Positions 12,960-24,332 of a stretch of 64,000 nt of DNA are shown piece by piece. Source of the DNA: Anseranas semipalmata (lineage: Eukaryota; Chordata; Aves; Anseriformes; Anseranatidae). The stretch is from the NCBI GenBank assembly GCA_013399115.1, contig VXAA01005212.1, forward strand, positions 318,549 through 382,548. The letters run 5' to 3'. The notes under the pieces were generated by a model. The model saw nothing but the letters and a program-made list of their open reading frames with translations. It did not search any database and was not told where the DNA came from. Each line of letters starts with the position of its first letter. The first letter of the stretch is position 1. The position numbers and the translations under genes were made by a program.

Positions 12960-13420
12960 TTCTGAAGGGTCAGGGAGCAGCAGGACACTGCTTCATGTCA
13001 GGGAGCATCAAGGGCAACCTGCTTCCTAGGGCATGAGGCGTCAAGGGGGACAAGAGCCAGCAGGGCAGGGCCCTGTCCCACAGGACACGAGGGTCAGCCA
13101 AGAGTCCGGATCATCAGGCGAATTCATGGTGACGAGGCAGGTCTGAGGCCTAGCCAGGAAGCCAAGCTGCAGGCCTGAGCCCAGTGGCAGTAACAGGGTC
13201 AGACGTGGTCCAGCAAGCACCGGGCAGGTCCGAGGTCAACCTGGGAAGTCCCTCCATGGGTGCCAGGCACCGGCAGGGCTGTGCAGAGTGGGAGACAGGC
13301 ACACCTACAGCATAGCTCTGGGAGCAACTGGAGGCCCGGGGCTGAGCTTAAGTGGAGCCCCTGAACCCACGGGCAGGGGAGCGGGTGGAGGCCCCAGGTC
13401 ACGTTTGCCTGGGCGGTGAA
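12960..13420. repeat. GC-rich degenerate stretch with recurring GGTC/GGGTCAG motifs
   Basis: Short related words recur irregularly: GGGTCAG at several points, plus AGGTC, GTCCGAGGTC, GAAGTCC, GCAGGTC and GCCAGGAAGCC. There is no clean period, and no unit longer than about 10 bases is conserved. This could be a decayed minisatellite or an old interspersed repeat. It could also be simply GC-rich unique sequence. I see no coding domain in it. Confidence 0.3.
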
Positions 13421-15905
13421 GGCCTGCTAGGTGCCCTCAGGGCCCTGGCATTTCGTCTCTGCAGTCACAACAGCCTCCTCCCCACAGCCTGGGCCAGCAG
13501 CACAGCCAGACACCAAAGGAGGTGCCCACAGAGCCCACGCATCCAAGTGCGAATGCTCACACCAGGTAACTGGGGACCTGCCCTGTCTTATAGCTCTTCT
13601 TACACCATTTTGCCCCTGTCCCTCTTAGGTGCAAATTCCACAGTCCTCACAACAGACAAAACCACTCGGAAAGAAGAGGGATGCTATTCCATCTTGCAGA
13701 GCAGCCTGCGTCTAAGCCGTTGCAAAGGAGCTGCAGCCACAGCCAGGAGCTGCGTTCCCGTGCCGAGGTGCCCCGGGGCAGGGAAGAGCAGCGGTGCACC
13801 TCCCAGAGCATCAGCGCTGCAGCACGGAGATTCAGGAAGCGTTAGACCTTCAGGTGGCAGAGCTGCAGAGCTGAGTAAGCAACTGGTTATTTGCGTTCAT
13901 CACCAAGCACGGGGTTTGCATTAGAGACAAAACAAACTAAACCCAACAACACAACGGTGGCAGTTGTTCATATCAGCGAGGCAAGTTAAATAACCTCCTC
14001 CGATGGATGCTGTAAAAGCAGAATGTGTGGGTAAGAGTGACAGGAGCATTAGAGAGGCTGGAAACTGGCCAAGACACAACACCCCCACACATACACCCCC
14101 CGCACATTTTGGGAGGAGAAGTTCAGCATTTCTGGAGCATCATGGAATGCTCCTTTCCGGGTGATATTTAACTCAGTCTTCAGACCCCAGCCAAGAACGC
14201 ACTCCGCAATAACTGGAGATGTGTCCAGTAATCAAAACCAGAAAGAGCTTTCCATGCTGTTGCTGAGTTTTATCCCCGCAATGGCACTCTTTGACCCTGT
14301 GTCAGAACATACAAGCTTACGTTCAGAACGATTTAATGAAAAGCATGCAATGGCCAGAGATCCTGCTGCCAAGGGAGGAGGGGAAGAGAGAGAAAGAGGA
14401 AAAATATATCAAATGGCTTATAAGGAAAGAAGCATGTGCACTTCCCAGCAGAGGATACAGTTTTCTAAGCCATACCATTTGGGGGAGCTTCCCCTAACTG
14501 ACACTTCCTTGAAGGCAAAAGATAAACAGATCATGGGGCCGGCGTGAGGGCTGTGCTGTGCAGCTGCACCAGCCTCTTAGAAGGTCCCATTTGTATTGCC
14601 TTGGCTTGTTCTTCAAGCTCAGAGGGAAGGTTAAGTTGAAGTCACCTGCTCCCTGACTCCCCGCGTATGCAGAACTGGCTGCAGAAGCATATTCCAGCCA
14701 TGGCAGAGGGAGAGGCAGGCTCTGCCAGGCACAGAATTTTCTGCACTTAGCCTTTTAGAAATTGAAAACAAAGGAAGAAGTCCCGGAGTTTTGCTTTCAG
14801 AAAAACAGCTCTAGGAACACACATTTCCCTGACACCTCCAGACACCTCTTTTGGGAGGTATCAGACCTGCTGACACCCATAGCTGGGAAGGAGAGAGCCT
14901 GGCTCTCCATTCGGAGAAAACCAACAGCCAGCACCGCTCCTTCGTGTTGCTTTTGCTCGAGAGCAAACTGAGCAACGAGACACAGCAACACTTCCCAGTT
15001 CAGAGATCATTTTTCACCACCAATTCCTTCCCAGGCCCAGCGCAGTGCATGCTACTCCTGTCCAGCCCTTCCAGCCATGTCTCAGCTTGCAGCCAGGTGA
15101 AACTCTCCAGGAAAATACAGGTAGCCAAACGTTAGGCTTCCAAAGCCCCACTGCAGGCACCTTCACGCAGACCTTCCCTTTCTCCTCTGTTCCCTCTTGG
15201 GCCCCGCAGCCTTACTGCTGCCCAGGGATGCTCTAGAAAGCCTCAGTTGTGCTGATGCTTCTTTTGGGGCACTAAGAAACTTAACAAAATTCTCTCCAGG
15301 CCCACCTGTCTCAGAGCTCCCGGACCAGCCAGACAGCTCCATAGCAGTTGTCCACCCAGCCCACTGCTGGCTCCAACAGAGACTGAGTTGGTACCTAGGT
15401 AGGAGCAAGAGCAGGCCAAGAACATATTGTACTTCTCTCCCCAAACCCAAAGCATTTAGTCAGCCTGAATTATTTTCAGCTGAAGAGATTTTCTTTTTAG
15501 CTTCAGATAGCTTGTCTGTTCAGCAATGCCCAACAGGCCTTTCTTTCACTCAGTACCATCTTCCTCTGAAGACAAGTAAACACCCTGCACCCACAACATC
15601 CTCTGGGGGGAAGTTCTCCAGGTTCTCCTACCTGGCACATCAAGAACCACCCCTTTTCCTTTGTTTGAATCCTGACTCCCACTGCCCTCATTTGTTGGCC
15701 TCCAGTTCTTGCACGGTAAAAGATAGGAACAGTCAGTCCCAAGGCACCCCCTAGGTGTCTCCAGATTTTGCACATCGCTGTCATGCTCCTCCAGAAGTCG
15801 CCTCTTTTCCAGGATGAAGGACCCTGGACTGTTCCGCTGTCCCCTGTGTGGAAGCTCCTGAGCCTGGGCTCAGAAGGTCACCCCAGCAGCATGGAGCTAA
15901 AGCTC
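13421..15905. other. Unique non-coding sequence, nothing recognised
   Basis: There are only chance open frames, for example 13352-13924 and 15197-15754 on the plus strand, which are Ser/Pro/Arg-rich with no recognisable domain. The block ends at the solo LTR. Confidence 0.55.
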
Positions 15906-16441
15906 TGTCGTGGTTCAGCCTGGCCGGCAGCTCAGCATCACACAGCCGCTCGCTCACAGCCCTTGGTGGGACGAGGGACAGAATCGAAAAAGGTAAAAGG
16001 GTGAGAAGTCATGGGTTGAGATAAAGGCTGTTTAATAAGACAGGAAAAAAAGAAAAAGAAAAGAACAGAAAAGAACAAGTGATGCACAAAGCAACTGCTC
16101 ACCACCTGCCAACCGATGCCCAGCCAGTCCCCAGGCACCAGCAGCCCCCCGGCCTGCTCCCCCGGTCCCGCTGCTCAGCACAACGCCAGCGGCATGGGAC
16201 GCCCGCTTGGCCAGCCAGGCCAGCTGTCCTGGCTCTGTCCCCCCGACTCCTCGTGCACCCCCAGCCCGCTTGCTGGCAGGGTGGTGCGAGCAGCAGAAAA
16301 TCCTGGGCGCAGTGTAAGTGCTGCTCTGCAACAACTGAAACATCGGCACGTTATCTGCATTATTTTCATCCCAAAACCAAAGCACAGCACGATATTAGCT
16401 ACTAGGAAAAAAATAACTCTGTCCCAGACAAAGGCAGGACG
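15906..16441 (-). mobile_element. Solo LTR of an avian endogenous retrovirus, probably ERV-L-like
   Basis: On the minus strand this begins near TCCTGCCTTTGTCTGGGACA, followed by AGAGTTATTTTTTTCCTAGT and AGC. It ends TATCTCAACCCATGAC ... GGCTGAACCACGACA, which is the layout of a very common bird LTR. A variant polyadenylation signal ATTAAA (16031-16036, minus) lies just before the TTTATCTCAACCC block. The 3' end is the canonical CA; the 5' TG reads CG here, so that terminus is mutated. No gag, pol or second LTR flanks it, so it is a solo LTR left by recombination. The five bases on each side, AGCTC (15901-15905) and AGGTC (16442-16446), differ at one position and may be the old target-site duplication. 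The internal A-rich stretch near 16040-16080 belongs to the LTR. Confidence 0.82.
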
Positions 16442-19400
16442 AGGTCACTGGCCCATCTCAGGCCTAAATTCACTGTTGGGGGGGGAAAGCACCCCACCCC
16501 CTCTGAGTTAGCACTGCTTCTCCACCAGTGAATTGGACCTGTGCTTTCACAAGCAGAGAACGAAAACACAGACAAAAGTTCCGCTTTTACAATCACTTTT
16601 CCTCCCTCTGAAACGAAGGGGAACACTCAGAAAGCAAAACTAATGCTCTTCTAGAAGCACAAAGATCCCCTTCTCAGAAGAGCAAAACCAAAGATCATGA
16701 CTCAGACGTGGGGCTGTAACTTCCCCACCCTATTACTCAAACCTTTGACCTCCAACATTTCTCCACTTCTCTGTAAGGGTGTCATAGGTCCAGCTGATCT
16801 CACCATCTGTTACATTGATCTCCGAGATCCTCAGCACTTTAATAGTTTGGTCAAGCCAACAGCACGTGTAGCAGCACCTAGGAATCCGAAAGTTTGACCT
16901 TGCAATCCTTGCTTTCTTTTAAGCAGAAGAGACTTTGGGGGGTGGAGAGGAGATGGCAGAGCAGTGGCTGGGTGGAAGAGAAGGTGTTGTATTTACAGAA
17001 CACAGCTTAACAGAGGCACGTCCTCATCTCCCAGCAATCCACACACTTCATGGACCCCACCACCTCAGGGCAGGCCAGAGAGGCTTCTTGGCAAATGGCA
17101 CTGAGAGGAAGATAATTCTCCTACGCAGATGCATGCAGTTAAGTGGAGATGTATTTTGTCTACCTCTGGGCATCCTGGAGCAGTTCCCCGGGTATTAAGA
17201 CGATCGACATGCCCACAGCATTGTGATGCTCCGATACGACATTACAACTCTGACATCACCCTTAACGTCAGCAAGTCAAAGGAAATAGTTGTTCGTTTTC
17301 ATTTACCAAATCCAAGATTGGTAATAGGATTAGAGACCCCCCCCCCAAAAAAAAATTAAAAAAAAAAAAAAAATTAGAATTTAAATTAATTTTGCAGGTT
17401 TCTTACACTAGGCATCCAAACCAAAACTTGAGTAGGAAGCCAGTTTTGATGGCAAGGCTGTGTTTATGGCACAGGATGCCTCAGGAGGCCCAGGCTTCCT
17501 TTCATAGCCTGAAGCCATTCAAGGATCACAAGGATTCAAAACAGCATTCTCCCCACCACTAATTTCCTAAATCTGAGGTCAAATCTAGAGTTTGGACCTT
17601 CCGATCACTAGATCACCCTCTGCCCTATCTCCTTCAGAAACGTCAGCACCCCTCGCATGGAGGTTATCCCTGGCCTAGGCAGTGAATGCAGGCAGCTTAC
17701 CCAGGGCCTTGGCTGAGCTCCCAGCTGAGCTCTGGCCACGATCACTCCCACCCGGTAAAGCAGCTCCCAATGGGCGCCTCTTTCAGCAGCAGCCAGCTCA
17801 TCCCCAGCTCCTACGCTCTCAGACTGCTCTTGAGACACGAATTCAGGCAGCCCCACAGTGAGAGACATGCCTGAAAGTCAGTGAGAAAGTTCTTGAGGCG
17901 AAAGCCTTTGCAGATGGAAGGGAGTCGCATTCTGACATACGGTGGCGGTGGGAGCTTTATTAAAGGGAAAAAAAAAAAAAGGAAAAGCACCAAAAAAGCA
18001 GCAAAGGAGCAGGACCAAATGGCAGGAGATGCTCCTGACAGCGCTGCCACCAAAAGAAACTTAGCAAGCCATGAGCTCAGCACACAGCCTCTTCATACAC
18101 CAACCTCGGTGTTTCACGTCTGGGTGAAAACTACCTCTCCACATTACACAGCCACACAGAAGCCTTTAATAAACACAGCTCTTGACTGGTTTTTGGTTGC
18201 AGCAAGACACACCTATCAGCCCACAGTAACATGTTAGGAAAACAGGGCTGATAAGAGGGGAAGATGGATTGTCACAAGACGGCAATATCTATTCTAAAGA
18301 ATGCCAACTGCCTTTAAAATGACTGGTTTTAGATTTCCAAATTTTAAGAGGGCAGCAAAGCTGTTCACGATCACTTAGATTGGCCTCCTGCATAGAAATA
18401 TTCTTGAATTTCATCTGGTGTTCCAAACCCAAGTCTTTTTGCTGAGATAGAAAGATATGGTTTCTTCAGAGGCTTCAAGTGACAGAAAAAAAACCACTGT
18501 ATGCCTTGGTAATCGGTGCCAACAGTTAAATAGTGACCATTAAAACCACTACCTTATTTCTAGCTTAAAGTTATCTAACTTTATGTCTAGCTGCTGACTT
18601 ATACTACGCTTTCAGCTGGTTTTCATCCATGCTCAGGATCACTTTATCCGGTGAAATTCACCCCTGCATTTGCAGGCAGACCCAGCAAATGATAGCCAAC
18701 AGTTTGGGCCAGGAAGCAAAGGACGCTGCATCCTGCTGCATGTGTAAGAGTGCCACAGAATTCATACAGCCGAGTCGAGAACGAACATTTGCTCTGTAAT
18801 TAAGTCTTCCTCGTGGCAATAAAGCCTCAGCTCAGGACAAGCAACATCCCCCAGCATCCTGCTTCTGAAGCATTCTGAAATAGTGGCCTGAAGCGGCCTG
18901 CCAGCAAGGCTCGTAGCAGCTAATTGCTTGTAACATTGCTCTTGAATGACTGCCATCATCAAAGTTATGAATAGAAAAAGGAGTGCAATAAAAGATAGTG
19001 CATGCCATCAGAGATGCAGAGAAACATTCTGTAGCCATTCCCCGAGGGGACACATAGGCAGGCATGGATGAGGGCACCCCCCCAGCAGCTCTGCGATACG
19101 TGGCTGTGCTGCCACCTGTGACCCTAAACTTGCTGCTTACTGCTCTGTGTTTGAGAAACAAAGGCTGATTTACCCTCACCTAAGGATTTGGGCCAAGCCC
19201 AAACAGCGACAGACTCCTCCAGGCAAAAGGTCTCATCCCATGACAGATTTCTGGAGGCTGGTACGTGGCACAATAGAGTCAGCTCTGACCAAACTGCAAA
19301 CTGAGAAGTTCAAGAACGTAAATTGGAGCCCCGTGGGACTTGTAAGGGCATAAAGAGGCAGAAAAGGGAATCCCAGGTCTCTCTGTGAACTGCAGTCCCA

Positions 19401-20375
19401 CAGCCTGTCTCCGTGGCAGGCCAGCTATGCCATTCACAATCACAGCAGCAAACACCTGTAGCGGCAACGGCACGAACAGGCTGATGCCCCGTGCACAAGG
19501 CCACGACGGAGGAAGCAGCTGGTGCAGCCAACCAGCACCAGCTGGCGTTACCTTAACGTGCTGGGCTGCAAACTGCCAAGGGTGCTTTCTGCATGGCTCA
19601 CTCATTCCTGCCATGAGGGCAGGGCTGGGCAGGCAGCCCCCTTGGCCCAGAAGGTCCCTGCAGCTCCATACGAGCACCCTGAAGCAGCAGCTCCCCGGCA
19701 GACCCTTGGGCACTGGCAAAGGACCGCTAGGGTGTTAGAAAAATAGCCACCGGGCTTTGCTCTCCCGGTCCCAGCCTCAACACAGCCACATGGACAAGAT
19801 GAGGCTTGGCAAAGAGGGCACGTCTAGGTGTTGAGATCAGGAATTTCCCTTCTCTGGGCCGTGTGCTGGGATGGGGCAGAACAAAGAGCAAAGCGGAAGC
19901 AGCCCCGCCACATTTAACTGCGTTGTTACAACAAACCTAGGACTGTCAGGTTGCCAGCACTGATCCGTACTGCTCTTTCCTCACAGACAGAAATTCCCAT
20001 CTGGCTCTTTGACGTCTTGAACCGAAACATGTCAGGGCCCAGCAGCGAGCCTGCCGATGCAGGACATGGCCCACACCGCCGGTGTGCTGGTGCTGGGCAG
20101 CGGTTCCTGCAGCCTAAGCACCACCAAAACCAGAATCAGTGTCTCGTTACAGCCTGACCCACGCAAAGAAAAAGCAAGCTTGATGCACTCCTTAAAGTGC
20201 CTCAGCATGACACCTTCTCACAAAGCATGTTGCAAAGCTGCCTCTTATATTGTCTATAGAACAGAGGTGTTTTCAAGTGATGGATACTTCTCTGGGTGGC
20301 TTCACAGCCTACGTGGAATAATTTCAACAAATCTGTTTTCCTCTGGTCCGTTGGCAACATCTGGAGGTGGGTTTT
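16442..20375. other. Unique non-coding sequence with C- and A-runs
   Basis: No gene is recognised. A compound homopolymer lies at 17337-17373, and a 13-base A-run lies at 17968-17980. The remaining open frames are short and anonymous. Confidence 0.55.
17337..17373 (+). repeat. Compound C10-A9-TT-A16 homopolymer
   Basis: Ten C are followed by nine A, two T and sixteen A. The sequence then passes into AT-rich DNA. No retrocopy is visible upstream. Confidence 0.9.
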
Positions 20376-20462
20376 TTCCATAAGAGAACTGATAGTGGGA
20401 CCAGTATGTCAGACGCAGGGAGCAGGGCTGTCTCCTTTCCTGTGCTAATTACCTCCCAAACA
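20376..20462 (+). repeat. 87-bp inverted duplication, arm B
   Basis: This is the exact partner of the minus strand of 4087-4173 (87 of 87 identical). It is preceded by GGTTTTTTCC, so the first bases look like a splice acceptor (TTTTTTCCATAAG), and it is followed by a CT-rich stretch. Neither context is shared with arm A. One frame is open through all 29 codons. The two arms lie about 16.2 kb apart and could pair in a transcript that spans both. Confidence 0.9.
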
Positions 20463-23400
20463 ACTCTCTCTCTTTTTAATTTCACATACTTAGTGTAGAA
20501 GAGGTACCAGACAGGACCAAGGCTTGGAGAGCTGGGACCCCTGGAGCCAGGACAAAGCCAGTCCTCCAGCTAGACTGTGTGTCATAGCCTAGAAAAACTC
20601 CTGCTTTCTGCTGTGCCTGAGGCATGCACGCACACATCTTCCCGATCCAGCTGTAAAAGTTAGCAAACCTGCTCTAGCTGGGGCTTGGAATTAGCAGGCA
20701 CAGGAGAGAGGCAGAAACCTGACTCCAAAGCCCTACTATTCATTTGGCTCGAGCATTCCCCTCTTCACGCCTCCAGACTTTTTCTCCCCTCTCACCCGCG
20801 CGCAGCCCTCTCTGCAATGTGATCACCAAGTAATATTCACCATCTTGTCTAAATAATCACCCCATGTTTCCTAGCCTACCAGGATGGAAAACCTGTCTAA
20901 CTGCCTGAGCTTCTGCAGGAAGCATGATGAGGTGCTAAGAAAATAATTCTGCTTACAAACTTTTTTTGGTCTGAAACAGCTGCTTTTGTAGCTGGATGGG
21001 GTTTTTGGCTGGCAGTCAGCTCTCTCTACAAGCCGTCTCACCAAGGCACTCCATTTGCTTCCTGTTCCCTAGCAAGTCCCTGCAGGAAAGCAAAGAAACT
21101 GGGATTAAACATATACGACAGAGCCAGGCCAAGACACACAATCTGAATTCCCAGACAAAGTACAAGACAAATACAAGCATCACAGAGGAACAAACATAAT
21201 ATGGGCTTAAGTCTAGCATGAGCCCTCTGTAAACGCGATCTGAACAGCAGGCTGCACCTTCCAGCCCAGCAGATTCTGTTAAAGCAAGGTCTGCAAAGCA
21301 GCAGACCTCAGTAAGAGAGACAGGAGGCACCAGGGATTTAGAAAGAGGCTTTGGGGATTCAACATCACCTTGAACGACACCAGGACCGCTACCTTCAAAT
21401 AATGTTTGATGCATCTATGTGAAGTGAATGGGTGCTCCAAGTCCCAACCCAGCTGTGCTCAGCTGGAGCTACAGGCCTCGAGCATCTTGGTTGGGAAGGG
21501 AAGAAATAAAACAAAAAGGCTGTCTGAGCTGTCCCCTCCCTGTACGCCTGAGACAGGCACCCGTGTCCCCTCACGTGGTCAGAGCACCCCATGTCCGAGC
21601 GACGCTGTCAGGGCGGCTGATCGCACTGCCTGCTAGAGGCGAGCCAACAGCGGATTAAAGAAGCAGTAAGAGACTGACGCAACACTGCCCAGCCACGGCT
21701 GGCGTCGTGTTCTTAGTTTTCCCAAAATAGTTCTCTGGGCTCCTTAGGAAGTTTCCTTCATAAGATCGACAAATCTGAAGGCTGCTTTCACCCATGAAGG
21801 ATTTAAAGTATTACCCACCAGTGAAAACTTCAAGTGTGAAAACCTCGAGTCTTTAAGCAGACCTTGGTCTTCACAGATTCCTTGTCTGCTTGGGAGCCCC
21901 AGACTGGAGTTACTGTGCAGTCACACCATGTCCCCTCGGTGCGGGGGAAATCCCACCGAGTCTGGCTGCATTGTCAGCCCAGCAGGAAGCAGAAATCGCA
22001 CAGGAAAGGCTGTTCTAGTGATGCTTCCAGGGCAGTTTTGCAGACCAGAGACACTTCTGGACCAAGGCCAAAGCAGAGCTGTCCAGTGCCTCCAAAAAGG
22101 TGGCTAAGTGGAAAATTTCCTCCAAAATGGTTAAGAGACAGAAGGAGAGGGAGAGACTTTTTCTTAAGTTTCATTTACTGATGAAAGCAACGAGAAGTTT
22201 TCCTCTCTCCCCAAAATATTGCATTTCTTTGGCAGTGGAAAAAAAAAAGCCTCTATCATGCATATATATTTCCCCACTACTGAACTGACAGAGCTTGCAA
22301 AAGCTGAAAAGGAAAAAAACTTCTGCCACCAGAGTCATGTTTTTAACAAAGTATTTTTAGTATTCTTCATGAATAGGGAACACCAAAGCAACCAGCCGCG
22401 CTTCATATAGTTGACACTTCTTCGGGAAACAACCATCAGTGCCACGAGAACTTCTTCTGTCATTTCGGGGGGGCAGTGAGGTGCAGACAGCAGTTCAACA
22501 AACTCTATTCAAATGCTTTGCTGAACTGGTGTCTAAGCGAGGAAACGCTAAAGGAAGCCTGGAGCCAGAGAGTTTCCCATGAGACAGTGAATCAAGACCT
22601 TCCTCTCCCCTGTGACTCAGTGTCACAGGAGGCAAACTGCAGATGACTTCTGGCCAGCTGAAGGCGCAGCCATGGCACTGTGAGCAGGCTGGATCCTCCG
22701 GATGCGTGCAGAGAGATGGAACGGAAGCAGGACAGGAGACCTGCTGGGGAGGCCCTGTGTCGCAGCTGCTTCTGTTTCAAAGCCTGGCTAGTATCAGGCA
22801 TGCTGTGAAGATGTCAAAGGGGGTAGCAGGCACCTCTGGCCTGTGCTTCATGTGTGAAGAGTAGAGGAGGACAAGCAAAAACAAATCAAAAGACTCACAG
22901 CAAAGAAAGAGCTAAGAGCTGGGAAGAGAAACACATTCTAGGTTGCAAAGAAGAAGCAAAGCACACACAAAAGATGCAATTACCTGCTGCAGAAAAGGCA
23001 GCAGGATCATCTCTTCTCATGCAACGCACAGGTCCCTTGAAGAAATGCAGCCTTTCTGCCACTCCTCCCTTTTTCAGAGGCTTTCCTTCATGCCTGTAGC
23101 TCTCCTTAGCCTCACGACGGATTCTCCTAACCCAGGACTCCCCTTCGTCCATACACAGAGGAGGGACACTGCTGAAGAGCAAAACAGCTCCTGAGCTTCT
23201 GAGAAGCCTACACTCCTCTCTAGTGACTAAACCACCTGAAACAAATGAGAAATGTTGGCTTCATGAAAGAAAACAAGAGGAGAAAAAAGGAGATGGTATC
23301 TAGAGCCAGCCAAATATTAGAAAGTAAAGTGATTGCATTCACATATAAAACAAAGCCTCTGGTTTGGTGTGACCACATCAGAGTCTGCAAGGATTACTAA

Positions 23401-24237
23401 CGGTTTCTGCATGGCTTTGCTGCCCACGCCCTTTCAGCAAAGGGTACCCACAGCTAAGAGAACATGTGTCATCTTCTTGCTCACTTATTTGGAGCTTTTG
23501 TTTGGAAGCTCAAACCCAGGATACCAAGAACAACTACTTCCAAATACTTCTTAGATGGTTGTTCACACACTTGCAATATTCCATGAGCATTTGTCACTAG
23601 CAATTAACTTAGCAAACACTGGTTGCAAAGCAGAGGTGAAGGAGTGGTGCAAAGACAAGCAGTTCACACTCCATCTTAAACCAGGTCCCACTGTTGCGTA
23701 GCACAGCTGAGGCATATAGCCAGCCTCTTCCAAAAAGCTTCCAGGGACAAAGACACCACAACCTCCCCAGGCAACCTACCCATCACTTCTTCCTCCTCAA
23801 CTACTCTACAAAGCCTCCCCACTGCAAAGTTTCACAGAGCAAATGTTGCATCAGCCACAAGAACCTGCCCGAGAGCAGAGAGATGTGATGAAACATCAGA
23901 AAGAAAAAAAACCACACACAAGGAACCCTTGTGATTTCAATCCACCTTGTGCAGTTAGCCCAAAGAAAAGGAGGTGAAACCCCAGCCCTGGTGAGAACTG
24001 CAAGTGTCTGGCATCCGATTTAAGAGCAGCCTCAGGGACTGTGCTGAGGTGCTACAATCTCAACCCCAGGATGGAGAGCGCAAAAGCTGGATTAAAAATC
24101 CAGGCTGAAGCCCCCTCCTCATCCCTGAAGAAAAAGAAACCCACGAAGGACCGTAAGCTAAGTCTTCATCGACTCCCACTGCAGGGCCAGCTTCTACGAG
24201 CAGCCCCCATAAACACAGACACACCTTGGACACTTAC
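20463..24237. other. Unique sequence; one long minus-strand exon-like frame
   Basis: There is no recognised gene. On the minus strand 22984-23235 is bounded by an acceptor-like tract (CTCATTTGTTTCAG) and a donor-like CAG|GTAATT, and one frame is open across it (about 83 codons, rich in charged residues). I do not recognise the product and treat it as a candidate only. Confidence 0.5.
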
Positions 24238-24332
24238 CTGTTTCCCTCTCTTTCGCTTCAGGAGCTCCTGGCTGTGATCCACCCACCTGCTGGGGGCTTT
24301 CTTGCAGATGGTCTCAGCAGTGGCAAAAAGTG
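24238..24332 (-). other. Weak candidate exon, 95 nt
   Basis: On the minus strand this segment lies between an acceptor-like CGCTTTTCCAG and a donor that fits the vertebrate consensus perfectly (CAG|GTAAGTG, 24238/24237). One frame is open throughout: two bases completing a codon, then 31 codons ending in a basic Lys-Arg-rich stretch. Such a match can arise by chance about once per window of this size, and I do not recognise the peptide. It could be a real coding exon, an exon of a non-coding transcript, or nothing. Confidence 0.18.
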
